Of a stretch of 54,043 nt of DNA, positions 7,761 to 15,090 are shown piece by piece. Below the pieces are notes generated by a model, which ran no database searches, had not been told where the DNA came from, and saw only the letters and a list, made by a program, of their open reading frames with translations. This DNA comes from Acidimicrobiia bacterium (lineage in GTDB: Bacteria > Actinomycetota > Acidimicrobiia > Spongiisociales > UBA5794), in assembly GCA_030066875.1 (NCBI GenBank), contig JASJAS010000006.1, positions 1 to 54,043 of the forward strand, in the 5' to 3' direction. Each line of letters begins with the position of its first letter. The first letter of the stretch is position 1. A program made the position numbers and the translations under genes.

Positions 7761-8497
7761 ACTTGGACCAACAACTCGCCGACACGCTGCATGTCGCGGA
7801 TGACTATGCCCCAAGCCCCGATCTCTTTGCCAAGGTCCAGCGCTCGATCGAAGAAGACAACGCATACCGGGGCCGGCTTCGCACAGCGGTCCGGTGGCTG
7901 GTTGCCGCCGTTGCGGCGGTCTCTGCGTTCCTGTTCGCCACCGTCAGATTGGAAAACGGGCAAGTCGACATGTCGTTCGCCAGCCTCGAGCTGCTTGTCA
8001 CGGCGGTCATGATCGCCATCGTCGGCGTCATGGGCCCGGCAATCCGCCGGTTTGGTCAGACCTACGAGAGAAACGCGTTCGCCGGCAACCCTGAGACCGG
8101 CGCGCAGGTACTCCGGCTCCTCGACATTGCGTACTACCTCATCTTTGGGGCATATGTCGTCATGACACTCATGTTCGAGCCACCTCGGGATCTGTCGTTG
8201 CTCGATCGACAGTTCACCGACATGCTCCGTTTCGAGGCCGAGCGGCTCGGCGGCCTCTTTCTGCTCATGGGTCTTCTGCACGTCATGCTGCTTCTGGCGC
8301 TACCGGTAGCCGGCCTCGTCCACAGCGCCAACTTGCGAAGAGCACGAATAGCGGAAGGTGCGACGAGCAACGACGAGGTGGCCGCAAGAGTCGATCGGGG
8401 GGTCACTGTTGGGACCTGGATCGTTGCCGCCTATGTCCTGTTCCAGATGGTCGCAACGGTGCTCTTGGTCCTCATCGGGCTGGGGATGGGCGGATGA
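7757..8497 (+). CDS. Membrane-bound anti-sigma factor-like protein
   Basis: A 246-residue protein with a soluble N-terminus of about 42 residues (DDYAPSPDLFAKVQRSIEED, then RGRLR) followed by five or six membrane helices. The short cytoplasmic head directly after a sigma gene fits an anti-sigma binding segment; the zinc-type HxxxCxxC motif is absent. Residues about 90-195 repeat the module found in the protein at 6772-7170. Two more helices form the C-terminus. Translation starts at a GTG overlapping the sigma stop. The fold of the membrane module is unknown to me, so the sensing mechanism may be new. Confidence 0.83.
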   Translation: MNLDQQLADTLHVADDYAPSPDLFAKVQRSIEEDNAYRGRLRTAVRWLVAAVAAVSAFLFATVRLENGQVDMSFASLELLVTAVMIAIVGVMGPAIRRFGQTYERNAFAGNPETGAQVLRLLDIAYYLIFGAYVVMTLMFEPPRDLSLLDRQFTDMLRFEAERLGGLFLLMGLLHVMLLLALPVAGLVHSANLRRARIAEGATSNDEVAARVDRGVTVGTWIVAAYVLFQMVATVLLVLIGLGMGG

Positions 8498-9270
8498 AAT
8501 CGCCGACCCAGGAGACGACTCAGACACTCCCACGAGTCGCGGCTACAGCTCTAGCCGGCTCCGCTGCTGGATTCGTGATGGCTGGAGCAGGGGGACGCCT
8601 GGCGATGCGACTATCGGCCCAGATCGATCGTTCGGCACACGGGTTCACCACCGAGGCCGGAGCGGTAGTCGGAGAGTTCACGGTCGCCGGGACCATCTCG
8701 TTCATCATGTTCGTCGGCCTCGGCGGCGCCGTCTTGGTGGGCCTGCTCTGGTCGATCGTCTCGCCCTGGCTTCCCCAGGTTGGACGCCAACGCAAGGTCG
8801 TCGCGTTCGTTGTCGCGGCGGCGCTCGGTGGACGGTTGGCGGTCGACGGGCGCAACTTCGATTTTCTGATCCTCGATCCGGCACTGCTCCAGGTATCGAT
8901 CTTCGTAGTGCTTGCCGGCCTGACCGGAGTCCTTGCTGCAGCCTTCGAACCCTGGCTGACTCGGCGCCTTCGGGGAGAACGAACCGGCGCCAAGGCCGCA
9001 TACTGGGCGATGGTCGGCGCCGGGGCAGTCTTCGCAGTCCCATTCAGTTCCCTCTTCTTCAACGAGGAGGCGTGCGGTTGCGTTAGCCCGCCATGGCTGG
9101 TGGGCGGAGCCATCGCCGCGCTCGGCCTCCTGTGGCTTGCCCGTTTCGCGATTGGGCTGCGCGGCAATGCCGAGCCTCGGTGGTTCCAAGCTACCGGACG
9201 GATTCTCGTCGCGGCTGCGACTGTCGCCGGCTTTGTTCACCTCGCCGGTGAGGTGGCCCACTTTGCGTGA
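8494..9270 (+). CDS. Polytopic membrane protein, last gene of the ECF operon
   Basis: A 258-residue protein with about seven membrane helices and small basic loops. A feature near residue 190 is NEEACGCVSPPW, with two closely spaced cysteines on a loop between helices, a possible redox or metal site. The ATG overlaps the anti-sigma stop (ATGA), so it is coupled to the sigma/anti-sigma pair and probably part of the same signalling unit or its output. No known family is recognised. Confidence 0.8.
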   Translation: MKSPTQETTQTLPRVAATALAGSAAGFVMAGAGGRLAMRLSAQIDRSAHGFTTEAGAVVGEFTVAGTISFIMFVGLGGAVLVGLLWSIVSPWLPQVGRQRKVVAFVVAAALGGRLAVDGRNFDFLILDPALLQVSIFVVLAGLTGVLAAAFEPWLTRRLRGERTGAKAAYWAMVGAGAVFAVPFSSLFFNEEACGCVSPPWLVGGAIAALGLLWLARFAIGLRGNAEPRWFQATGRILVAAATVAGFVHLAGEVAHFA

Positions 9271-9438
9271 ACAACTCGCGTGGTCGGAGGGTGTCACAAA
9301 CACGGTGATGTGGCACCCCGCGTCAATCTGAGGGCAGACACGGCGTTCGCTCGGGCACTCCGCCTCCGAGAATGACTTGCCACAGTTATCCTCGGTAGAG
9401 CATTCACGCGCAGCCCCCGCTAACTGGAGGCGCCGGTC

Positions 9439-10650
9439 ATGCCAGCAAACCGCGAGAACCTTCCCGGATCGGCTCAGGACACGATCATCGTTGGCGCCGG
9501 AATCGCCGGTCTTGCGTGCGCCCAACGTCTCCACGACAGCGGCCACCCCTTCATCGTGATCTCGGACGACGTTGGCGGCCGGATCCGACGGTCTCCCGAC
9601 GGAGGGACGAACCTCGGCGCGTACTACGTACGTTCCGACTACACCCACTTCAATCGCTACGCACAGCTAGGACGTCGCCTCGATCGTCTCGCCATCAAAC
9701 GTCATAGCGAAGCCGGCGGCACCTACATACTGCGGAGCCCGCGATTGCTCTTGCACGCACCGCAGGTGGTCAGGTTTCTCAGGCTTCTCTCTGACTTCCG
9801 TCGGCGCTACAACCAATTCAAAACGCGCACCCCCGTGATAGGGCAAGCCGCTGCGATTCGCTCCGACCCGAAGCTCAGCCAGCTCTATCGGCAGCGCGCC
9901 TCCGAATTCGTCGACGAGCACAGGCTCGGCGATTTGGCCAATCAGCTCCTCGAGCCGGGCATCCACGGCACGGCATTCACAACCCTGAAGGAGACATCGG
10001 CACTAACGATGCTGCTGGCCGCCCTGCCGATCGTCGTGCCGACCTACGAGTTCACGGCCAGGCTTGATCTGCTTGTCGCCGGATTCGAGGACAGGATCAT
10101 CCCCGACCATGTGACGGCTATCAGTTCCCGCCGTGACGGCTACATCGTCCACTCACAGGTACACGGCCAGCTGCTATCTCGGCGAGTCGTGATCGCCACC
10201 CCCGCCGACAGTGCCGCGCGACTCCTCGGTCTGCCGTCTATCAAGAAGCCCGTCGATGCCCACATGTTTCTCGTTGAAGGAACGCTGCGCCACCCGTTTA
10301 GCCAGGCGGACGTCAACCTCTTCCCTGCGACCGACGACACCTTCGCGATCGCAACACAAGCAAACGGCGCGATCTTGGTGTGCTCGAAGCTGCGAGACCC
10401 CGATCTGAATCGCTACTTCTCACGATGGCGCGTCGTCGCCCACCACTACTGGGACCCGGCGTTCCACATCACCGGGGACGATCTCCTCGAGTGTGAACAG
10501 GGCCCCAACCTCTTTCTTGCAGGTGATCACAACATCGTCGGTCTCGAGGATGCCTACCTGACCGGGCTTCACGCCGCCTCCCGCGTGATTGAGAGCGCTC
10601 GCAATGAATCGGATGAGCACGGACGGTCCCTTGCCCCTGCTGACGGCTGA
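9439..10650 (+). CDS. FAD-dependent amine oxidase/desaturase-like oxidoreductase
   Basis: A 403-residue flavoprotein. The N-terminal dinucleotide-binding motif is TIIVGAGIAGLACAQRL (about residues 16-32), followed by the second FAD segment ISDDVGGRI. The C-terminal FAD motif is NLFLAGDHNIVGLEDAYLTG with AASRVIE after it. This layout is that of the phytoene desaturase/monoamine oxidase superfamily, which oxidises C-N or C-C bonds. The substrate-binding middle domain gives no specific clue. GGAGG lies ten bases before the ATG. It lies 168 bases after the ECF operon, co-oriented, and could be a target of that sigma factor. Confidence 0.88.
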   Translation: MPANRENLPGSAQDTIIVGAGIAGLACAQRLHDSGHPFIVISDDVGGRIRRSPDGGTNLGAYYVRSDYTHFNRYAQLGRRLDRLAIKRHSEAGGTYILRSPRLLLHAPQVVRFLRLLSDFRRRYNQFKTRTPVIGQAAAIRSDPKLSQLYRQRASEFVDEHRLGDLANQLLEPGIHGTAFTTLKETSALTMLLAALPIVVPTYEFTARLDLLVAGFEDRIIPDHVTAISSRRDGYIVHSQVHGQLLSRRVVIATPADSAARLLGLPSIKKPVDAHMFLVEGTLRHPFSQADVNLFPATDDTFAIATQANGAILVCSKLRDPDLNRYFSRWRVVAHHYWDPAFHITGDDLLECEQGPNLFLAGDHNIVGLEDAYLTGLHAASRVIESARNESDEHGRSLAPADG

Positions 10651-10787
10651 CTAAAAGGAACAAGCGGGCTGGGTGCCCTCGGGTGCCGCGCGCCCGCCGA
10701 GAGGGGTCGTGGCTGAGAACGGGCTTTCGCCATCCGCTGGTACATTTGAGTGATCGTCGTTAACGGGGACTGACGTGGAGGAACCCG

Positions 10788-11459
10788 GTGGATCCCGATG
10801 ACCCTGCTTACAGAGGGCAAGCCGACTACACCCCAACCCTGCTGCGACTGTATGACCCCATCATCTTGGGGCCAATCACAAGGTACGTCTGGCGCTGTCG
10901 CGCCGATCGACTCACCGAGCTGTACCGACAGCACGTGCGCGACCGACACCTCGATGTCGGGCCGGGCACCGGCTACTTCCTCGAACGATCAGGCTTCGCT
11001 CCCGGCAATGAGGTCACAATCATCGATCCGAACACCAACGTTTTGCGCTATACCTCCGAGCGCCTGCCAGATCTCGACGTGACGGCGATCGAGGCCGATG
11101 TCTGCAAGCCACTTCCAGTTGATGGGCCCTTTGACTCCGCCGCACTCAACCTCGTCATCCACTGCCTCCCAGGGCCATTCGAGCGGAAGGCGCGGGCGGT
11201 TGCCAACGTTGCTGCGGTGCTGGCCTCCGACGGAGTGCTGTTCGGCTCATCGATCATCGGAAGAACCGGCTCCCACAACAGAGTGGCCAAGACGCTGCTC
11301 CGCGACTACAACCGCCGTCGCGTCTTCGACAACCTCGATGACTCAGAGGAAGCGATCGCAAGAATGCTCACGTCGTCGTTCGACGACGTCGAAGTCGACA
11401 CCATCGGCTCTATCGCCATATTCGCTGCGCGACGACCGCACGAGCAAGCCCCGAAGTAG
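10788..11459 (+). CDS. Class I SAM-dependent methyltransferase
   Basis: A 223-residue protein with the Rossmann methyltransferase core: motif I is HLDVGPGTGYFLERSG, the acidic end of strand 2 is TIIDPNTNVL, and motif II/III are AIEADVCKPLP and LNLVIHCLPGPF. It resembles ubiquinone/menaquinone-type and small-molecule methyltransferases; the substrate is not determinable. A GTG start is used, with GTGGAGGA six bases upstream. The 137-base gap before it holds a GC-rich inverted repeat near 10662-10695 but no gene. Confidence 0.9.
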   Translation: MDPDDPAYRGQADYTPTLLRLYDPIILGPITRYVWRCRADRLTELYRQHVRDRHLDVGPGTGYFLERSGFAPGNEVTIIDPNTNVLRYTSERLPDLDVTAIEADVCKPLPVDGPFDSAALNLVIHCLPGPFERKARAVANVAAVLASDGVLFGSSIIGRTGSHNRVAKTLLRDYNRRRVFDNLDDSEEAIARMLTSSFDDVEVDTIGSIAIFAARRPHEQAPK

Positions 11460-11488
11460 GCGGCGGGCACTCGAGAGTTCGGAAAGCG

Positions 11489-11567
11489 GGTTCCATTTCC
11501 GTTCTTGCGGACATCCACGGCCTTCAACCCCCCCAACATCCGCAAGAACAGAAAGCAGAACCGGATG
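11489..11567. repeat. Palindromic dispersed repeat, copy A
   Basis: Perfect 11-base arms (GTTCTTGCGGA at 11501-11511, TCCGCAAGAAC at 11539-11549) lie inside weaker outer arms (GGTTC at 11489-11493, GAACC at 11558-11562). The 49-base core 11501-11549 matches the core of a second copy at 30132-30180 at 36 of 49 positions with no gaps; the arms and an internal ACGGCCTT are conserved, while the central 13 bases differ. It lies between two convergent genes and could also act as a bidirectional terminator here. Confidence 0.72.
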
Positions 11568-11576
11568 CCGTCGCAG

Positions 11577-11906
11577 TCAGGGGAAGCGGTTGAGGATATG
11601 CAGGTGTTCCGCCTCAGAGTCGAAATGTTTGAGAACGGCTCGAGCGCTCTCTGGTACATGAGCTTGGCGGTAGTCCTCACCCATGAAGTCCTTGACGTTG
11701 TCGAGGCTCTCGAACCAGATGATCGTGGTGAACTCGACTTCACCGTTCTCGACAACGTTGGACCGCATCAGGTAGGCACCAACCAGTCCCGCGATCTCGC
11801 GTTCCAGGATCGCCGGGAACACCTCACCTTCCGCGATGGCTTGATAGGCGTCTGCGTTCTCGACGGTCGTCCGTCCATGCCAGATCCTTGCCACGGTGGC
11901 CCTCAT
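11577..11906 (-). CDS. Antibiotic biosynthesis monooxygenase (ABM)-like small protein
   Basis: A 109-residue alpha/beta protein. It opens with MRATVARIWHGRTTVENAD and has paired strands around EVEFTTIIWFESLDNVKDF followed by a terminal helix, as in the dimeric ferredoxin-like ABM/HmoA superfamily, whose members are cofactor-free oxygenases, heme degraders or stress proteins. Function is not resolved. I choose the second of two close ATGs because AGGGGAG then lies six bases upstream. It is the last gene of the PadR-facing operon, 11 bases after the mycothiol-type enzyme. Confidence 0.7.
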   Translation of the reverse strand: MRATVARIWHGRTTVENADAYQAIAEGEVFPAILEREIAGLVGAYLMRSNVVENGEVEFTTIIWFESLDNVKDFMGEDYRQAHVPESARAVLKHFDSEAEHLHILNRFP

Positions 11907-11917
11907 ATCCATCTCCC

Positions 11918-12685
11918 CTACGACCAGCGGACTCGATGGTTGCCGTGCCACGTGTCGAGAAGCTCGCGCTCACCGGTGACGGCAACCGCGGCATCTTCGG
12001 TCCGGTTCCACAGCAGCAAATACAGGTCGGATGCGGCTCCGCGGACGGTGACGTCGGCTGGCCGTTCGTCGCGTGACGTGTCGATACCGTCGGGCCCCAG
12101 AGTCATGAACCAGTGATCACCAGTGTCGTCGGCGTGGACGTGCATGATCTTCGTGGTCGGGATGGGGAACTCCTGCTTTCGCGGCGCAAACGCAGCCAGC
12201 AACTCATCGATCCCGTCGGCAGCGAAGACCGGATCGAATCTGGAGGGAATGCCAGCGGCTTTCTCCGCGTCGAAGCGGTGAACAGCTGTCTCATGGGCTT
12301 GCCGCCTTGCCCACATCGCGAGCGGTGATGGCGCCGGCAGAAATGTGGGCAGGTCATCAGCAGGCGACGCTGACTCGAGCGCCTGAACGAGATTTGCGTT
12401 CGTCTCGAGATACCAGTCGACCAGCTCGCTGTCGTCCGGCCAGAAGACGGCCAGCTCCGGCCAGGACTCGGCGTGCTCCGAGATATCGTCGGGCCAGAGC
12501 TTCGACGTGCGTTTCGCAACGCGTGCCGCAGCCCAAAGGTGGATCTCGCTCAGGTGGCGGACCAGGTCCCGCATATCCCAACCAGGGCAGGTGTCGATAT
12601 CGGCTTCAAGCCCGGCCTGCTGAGCTGCATCGGCAAGCGTCTTCCCCTCGTTTGCGACCGCCGCGATGTGCTCCGCTATCTGCAT
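11918..12685 (-). CDS. Maleylpyruvate isomerase family mycothiol-dependent enzyme
   Basis: A 255-residue DinB-fold protein of the mycothiol-dependent MDMPI family. The N-terminal four-helix bundle shows CPGWDMRDLVRHLSEIH (about residues 33-49) and RRQAHETAVHRFDAE (about 127-141), whose histidines and acidic residue form the metal site in the family. A C-terminal SCP2-like domain follows. Members use mycothiol, the actinobacterial thiol, for isomerisation or detoxification of electrophiles. GGGAGGG precedes the ATG. It sits between a cupin and an ABM protein in one operon. Confidence 0.9.
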   Translation of the reverse strand: MQIAEHIAAVANEGKTLADAAQQAGLEADIDTCPGWDMRDLVRHLSEIHLWAAARVAKRTSKLWPDDISEHAESWPELAVFWPDDSELVDWYLETNANLVQALESASPADDLPTFLPAPSPLAMWARRQAHETAVHRFDAEKAAGIPSRFDPVFAADGIDELLAAFAPRKQEFPIPTTKIMHVHADDTGDHWFMTLGPDGIDTSRDERPADVTVRGAASDLYLLLWNRTEDAAVAVTGERELLDTWHGNHRVRWS

Positions 12686-12706
12686 AAATCCCTCCCAAGT
12701 TCCTTT

Positions 12707-13066
12707 CTACAGCTTGCCAACGACGTGAGCGAGCACCTGCGACATCTGGTCGTGGGGGCTGAACTCGACCATTCTGACCGCTTCCTCCACCACTACGGTG
12801 TGACCGGAGGGCCAGTAGTAGATCTCGCCTGGACGCACGACCTCCTCGGTTCCATCTTCGTAGTTGACGCGGATGCTGCCCTCGAGGACGAACCCCCAGT
12901 GCGGGCACTGGCAGTGGTCCCGCTCCAGACCCTCGAGCAAAGGACAGAAATCGAGACCGGTGGGGTATTCCATGTACGCGCTGGTCATCCCGCCCCAGTC
13001 GTCTCCGCGGATCATCTCACCTAGGGCCTCGTGGGCGATCGGTAGGGCTTCAACATTGCTCTTCAT
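12707..13066 (-). CDS. Cupin-domain protein
   Basis: A 119-residue single-domain cupin. Motif 1 reads CPHWGFVLEGSIRV and motif 2 reads VVRPGEIYYWPSGHTVVV, giving the conserved glycine and proline turns and some of the metal ligands. The first cupin His pair is partly replaced (CPHW), so metal binding may be altered. Small cupins of this kind serve as dioxygenases, isomerases or sensors. AAGGAG lies before the chosen ATG; an in-frame GTG at 13084 is upstream of that site. It leads the operon facing padR across the palindromic operators. Confidence 0.86.
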   Translation of the reverse strand: MKSNVEALPIAHEALGEMIRGDDWGGMTSAYMEYPTGLDFCPLLEGLERDHCQCPHWGFVLEGSIRVNYEDGTEEVVRPGEIYYWPSGHTVVVEEAVRMVEFSPHDQMSQVLAHVVGKL

Positions 13067-13106
13067 CTTCACTGTCTCCTTCACGGCTCAATCAGGCGTC
13101 GCGACA

Positions 13107-13155
13107 CTTGATACTGCAACTTGCAGTATCAAGATACTGTAGAATGCAGTATTGT
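13107..13155. promoter_or_regulatory. Tandem PadR operators in a divergent promoter region
   Basis: Operator 1 is a perfect 27-base palindrome (arms CTTGATACTGCAA at 13107-13119 and TTGCAGTATCAAG at 13121-13133 around one C). Operator 2 repeats the ATACTG-7-CAGTAT core at 13134-13152, exactly 23 bases further, about two helical turns, with a less perfect centre. TATTGT at 13150-13155 is a plausible padR -10 box, seven bases before the ATG, and overlaps operator 2. Both divergent genes are placed to be repressed. Confidence 0.82.
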
Positions 13156-13162
13156 CAAGGGC

Positions 13163-13795
13163 ATGGCACCAAAGATGACAACATCGTCCTACGCAGTTCT
13201 GGCGCTGCTCGACCTGAAGCCATGGACTGCATACGAACTCACCAACCAGGCTCAGCGCAGTCTCCGCTACGCCTGGCCCAAGTCTGAGCGTCTCCTCTAC
13301 TCCGAACCCAAGAAACTGGTCGAGCTCGGGTTCGCCACGACTCACCAGGAGAAGCGCGGCGGCCGAACCCGCAACGTTTACGCCATCACTACAGAAGGAC
13401 GCGATGCGCTCCGCGAGTGGACGCACACCCGAACCCAGCCACCGCGACTCGAGATCGAAGCCCTACTGCGGCTGCTGTTCGCCGATCACGGCTCGCAAGA
13501 AGACTTGCTCCGAGCCCTCGACGAGTTCGAGAGCGACATTGGCGAGCATCACCAAGCCATCGTCGAACTCATGGCCTCCTACCTCGACGGCGGGCACCCC
13601 TTCCCACAACGAACACACCTCTCCGTGCTGTTTGCCACGTTCCAGATAGAGATGTTCAAGACCATCGAGCAATGGATCGAATTCGCACGAGGAGAAATCG
13701 ATGAATGGCCGGCCACCCGCGACCTAGGGATGACGCCCCGCACCGAAACCCTCACCCGCCTCCTCGCTCAAGATCAATCACCATTGAACCCCTGA
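13163..13795 (+). CDS. PadR-family transcriptional regulator
   Basis: A 210-residue protein with an N-terminal PadR winged helix (SSYAVLALLDLKPWTAYEL, then SERLLYSEPKKLVELGFA and a basic wing GGRTRNVYAITTEGR) and a longer C-terminal helical domain used for dimerisation (about residues 95-190). PadR repressors respond to phenolic or other toxic compounds. The frame is open further upstream, but that would put the start inside the operator; ATG 13163 lies seven bases after a -10-like TATTGT, suggesting a leaderless message. Its targets are probably itself and the divergent cupin/MDMPI/ABM operon. Confidence 0.93.
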   Translation: MAPKMTTSSYAVLALLDLKPWTAYELTNQAQRSLRYAWPKSERLLYSEPKKLVELGFATTHQEKRGGRTRNVYAITTEGRDALREWTHTRTQPPRLEIEALLRLLFADHGSQEDLLRALDEFESDIGEHHQAIVELMASYLDGGHPFPQRTHLSVLFATFQIEMFKTIEQWIEFARGEIDEWPATRDLGMTPRTETLTRLLAQDQSPLNP

Positions 13796-13901
13796 AGCCA
13801 TCGAAGAAGGCCGCAGCAGAGCGTAGCGCTCACCGCTGTGTCCGGCGCGGCCGGAGTTGCCATGGGTAGTGTTCCGTCAACTGCCTGAGTAAGGAGCCAC
13901 C

Positions 13902-14792
13902 GTGGGGATTGCACTTGGCCTCGCCGCGGCGTTCTTCTTTGGGGTCTCGTCCATGCTCGCCCGGGTCGGCATGCGCACGAGTCCACGTGACGATGGCCTC
14001 TATATGACGATCTTCGTCAACGTTGTCATGCTCGGCATCCTTGGAGTATTCGTTCCAAGGCCTGATTGGAATACTGCCGGGGTTGTTTCCCTGGCCGCTG
14101 CCGGGCTCGTCGGCATGATCGGTGGCCGCCACTCCAACCTGCGGGCGATACGGTTTGTCGGCGCAACCCGAGCGAGTGTGTTCATCACTGCGACGCCGGT
14201 AGTTACTGCGACCGTCGGCTGGTTTGCGCTCGATGAACAGCTCGGATTCGTGGATGCCCTCGGCGGCGCCCTGGTCGTGGCAAGCCTGCTGGTCCTTATT
14301 CGAACGAGGTCCACCGCCCAGGCCGTAGCGGGCCAGGCAGCACACACCCGACCGCATGTGATCGGCTATATCTTCGCCGTCGCAACGCCCATCATGTTCG
14401 GACTCGCATTCGTCCTCCGCAAATGGGGGCTGCAGTCATACGATTCAACGGTTCTAGGGGTGTTCATCGGCGCCACCACGGCGCTGTTCTACCTGTCAAC
14501 CGGTGATCTGGTGCAAGGGCGTGTCACAGCCCGCCTGAGGGAGAACTTCAGCACGATCAATTGGTGGTTCGTCGGGGCCGGGGTAGCAATAAGCTTGGCG
14601 CTCATCTCCCAGTTCTGGGCACTCACGCTCGTGCCGGCTTGGGTCTATGCGGTACTCCAGGGAACGCAGGCGCTTTGGGTGATGGGGTTGAGCTTGCTCT
14701 TGCTCCGCACCGAAGAGAGAATCGACGTCACATTGATTGCCAGCACGGTTGTCGTTGTCGCCGGTGTCATCCTCATTGCGGTGAGCCTCTAG
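13902..14792 (+). CDS. EamA/DMT-family transporter
   Basis: A 296-residue membrane protein with ten helices arranged as two EamA repeats (about residues 1-132 and 150-296). The first helix GLAAAFFFGVSSMLARVGM and the end of repeat one (DALGGALVVASLLVLI) are typical of the drug/metabolite transporter superfamily, which exports metabolites or toxic compounds. A GTG start is used with GTAAGGAG upstream. It follows padR in the same direction with a 106-base gap, so it may be an export component of the PadR response, though no operator is visible before it. Confidence 0.92.
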   Translation: MGIALGLAAAFFFGVSSMLARVGMRTSPRDDGLYMTIFVNVVMLGILGVFVPRPDWNTAGVVSLAAAGLVGMIGGRHSNLRAIRFVGATRASVFITATPVVTATVGWFALDEQLGFVDALGGALVVASLLVLIRTRSTAQAVAGQAAHTRPHVIGYIFAVATPIMFGLAFVLRKWGLQSYDSTVLGVFIGATTALFYLSTGDLVQGRVTARLRENFSTINWWFVGAGVAISLALISQFWALTLVPAWVYAVLQGTQALWVMGLSLLLLRTEERIDVTLIASTVVVVAGVILIAVSL

Positions 14793-14820
14793 GTACGAGG
14801 CCGCCGGACACATCTCCGGG

Positions 14821-15009
14821 CTACCGCCTCACCCAGAAGGTGGCGCCACAATTCGGACACTTCAGTTCCACGGAGACACCACCAAACATGCCCCCCTGCT
14901 TCTGTCTCTTTCCGGTCTTCCGATACGCGGACACCGGAGCAAACTCTCCGCAGGTGTTGCATGGGCTGGTCGTAATCTTCCGCCACCGATCGCGCAGCCA
15001 TTTCAACAC
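14821..15009 (-). CDS. Small zinc-ribbon protein
   Basis: A 62-residue basic protein with two CxxC knuckles (SPCNTCGEF near residues 16-23 and ELKCPNCGATFW near 48-59) separated by about 28 residues with a glycine-rich turn, which should form a four-cysteine zinc ribbon. The N-terminus MLKWLRDRWRKI is strongly basic. Support for expression comes from a clean promoter with TAGGTT six bases before the GTG start. Role unknown; nucleic-acid or protein binding is likely for this fold. Confidence 0.7.
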   Translation of the reverse strand: MLKWLRDRWRKITTSPCNTCGEFAPVSAYRKTGKRQKQGGMFGGVSVELKCPNCGATFWVRR

Positions 15010-15015
15010 CGCGTG

Positions 15016-15045
15016 AACCTACGGTCCAAACCGCTTCTGCGTCAA
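15016..15045 (-). promoter_or_regulatory. Leaderless promoter of the zinc-ribbon gene
   Basis: Reading the minus strand, TTGACG (15045-15040), an 18-base spacer and TAGGTT (15021-15016) are followed by six bases and the GTG start. The start of transcription should coincide with the start codon; no Shine-Dalgarno sequence is present. Confidence 0.6.
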
Positions 15046-15090
15046 GCCTGATACTCGGGGCAGGAGCCTCGCTCGCGCGCCGACGTTCAA

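Noticed and set aside
8611-9648. 345-codon minus-strand open frame across the last ECF-operon gene
   Set aside because: The plus-strand gene has membrane helices and an ATGA overlap with its neighbour; the minus frame has neither start signal nor motif.
10662-10695. GC-rich inverted repeat (GCGGGC/GCCCGC) after the FAD oxidoreductase as terminator
   Set aside because: Short stem, long loop with competing pairings and no T-tract; not supported as a terminator.
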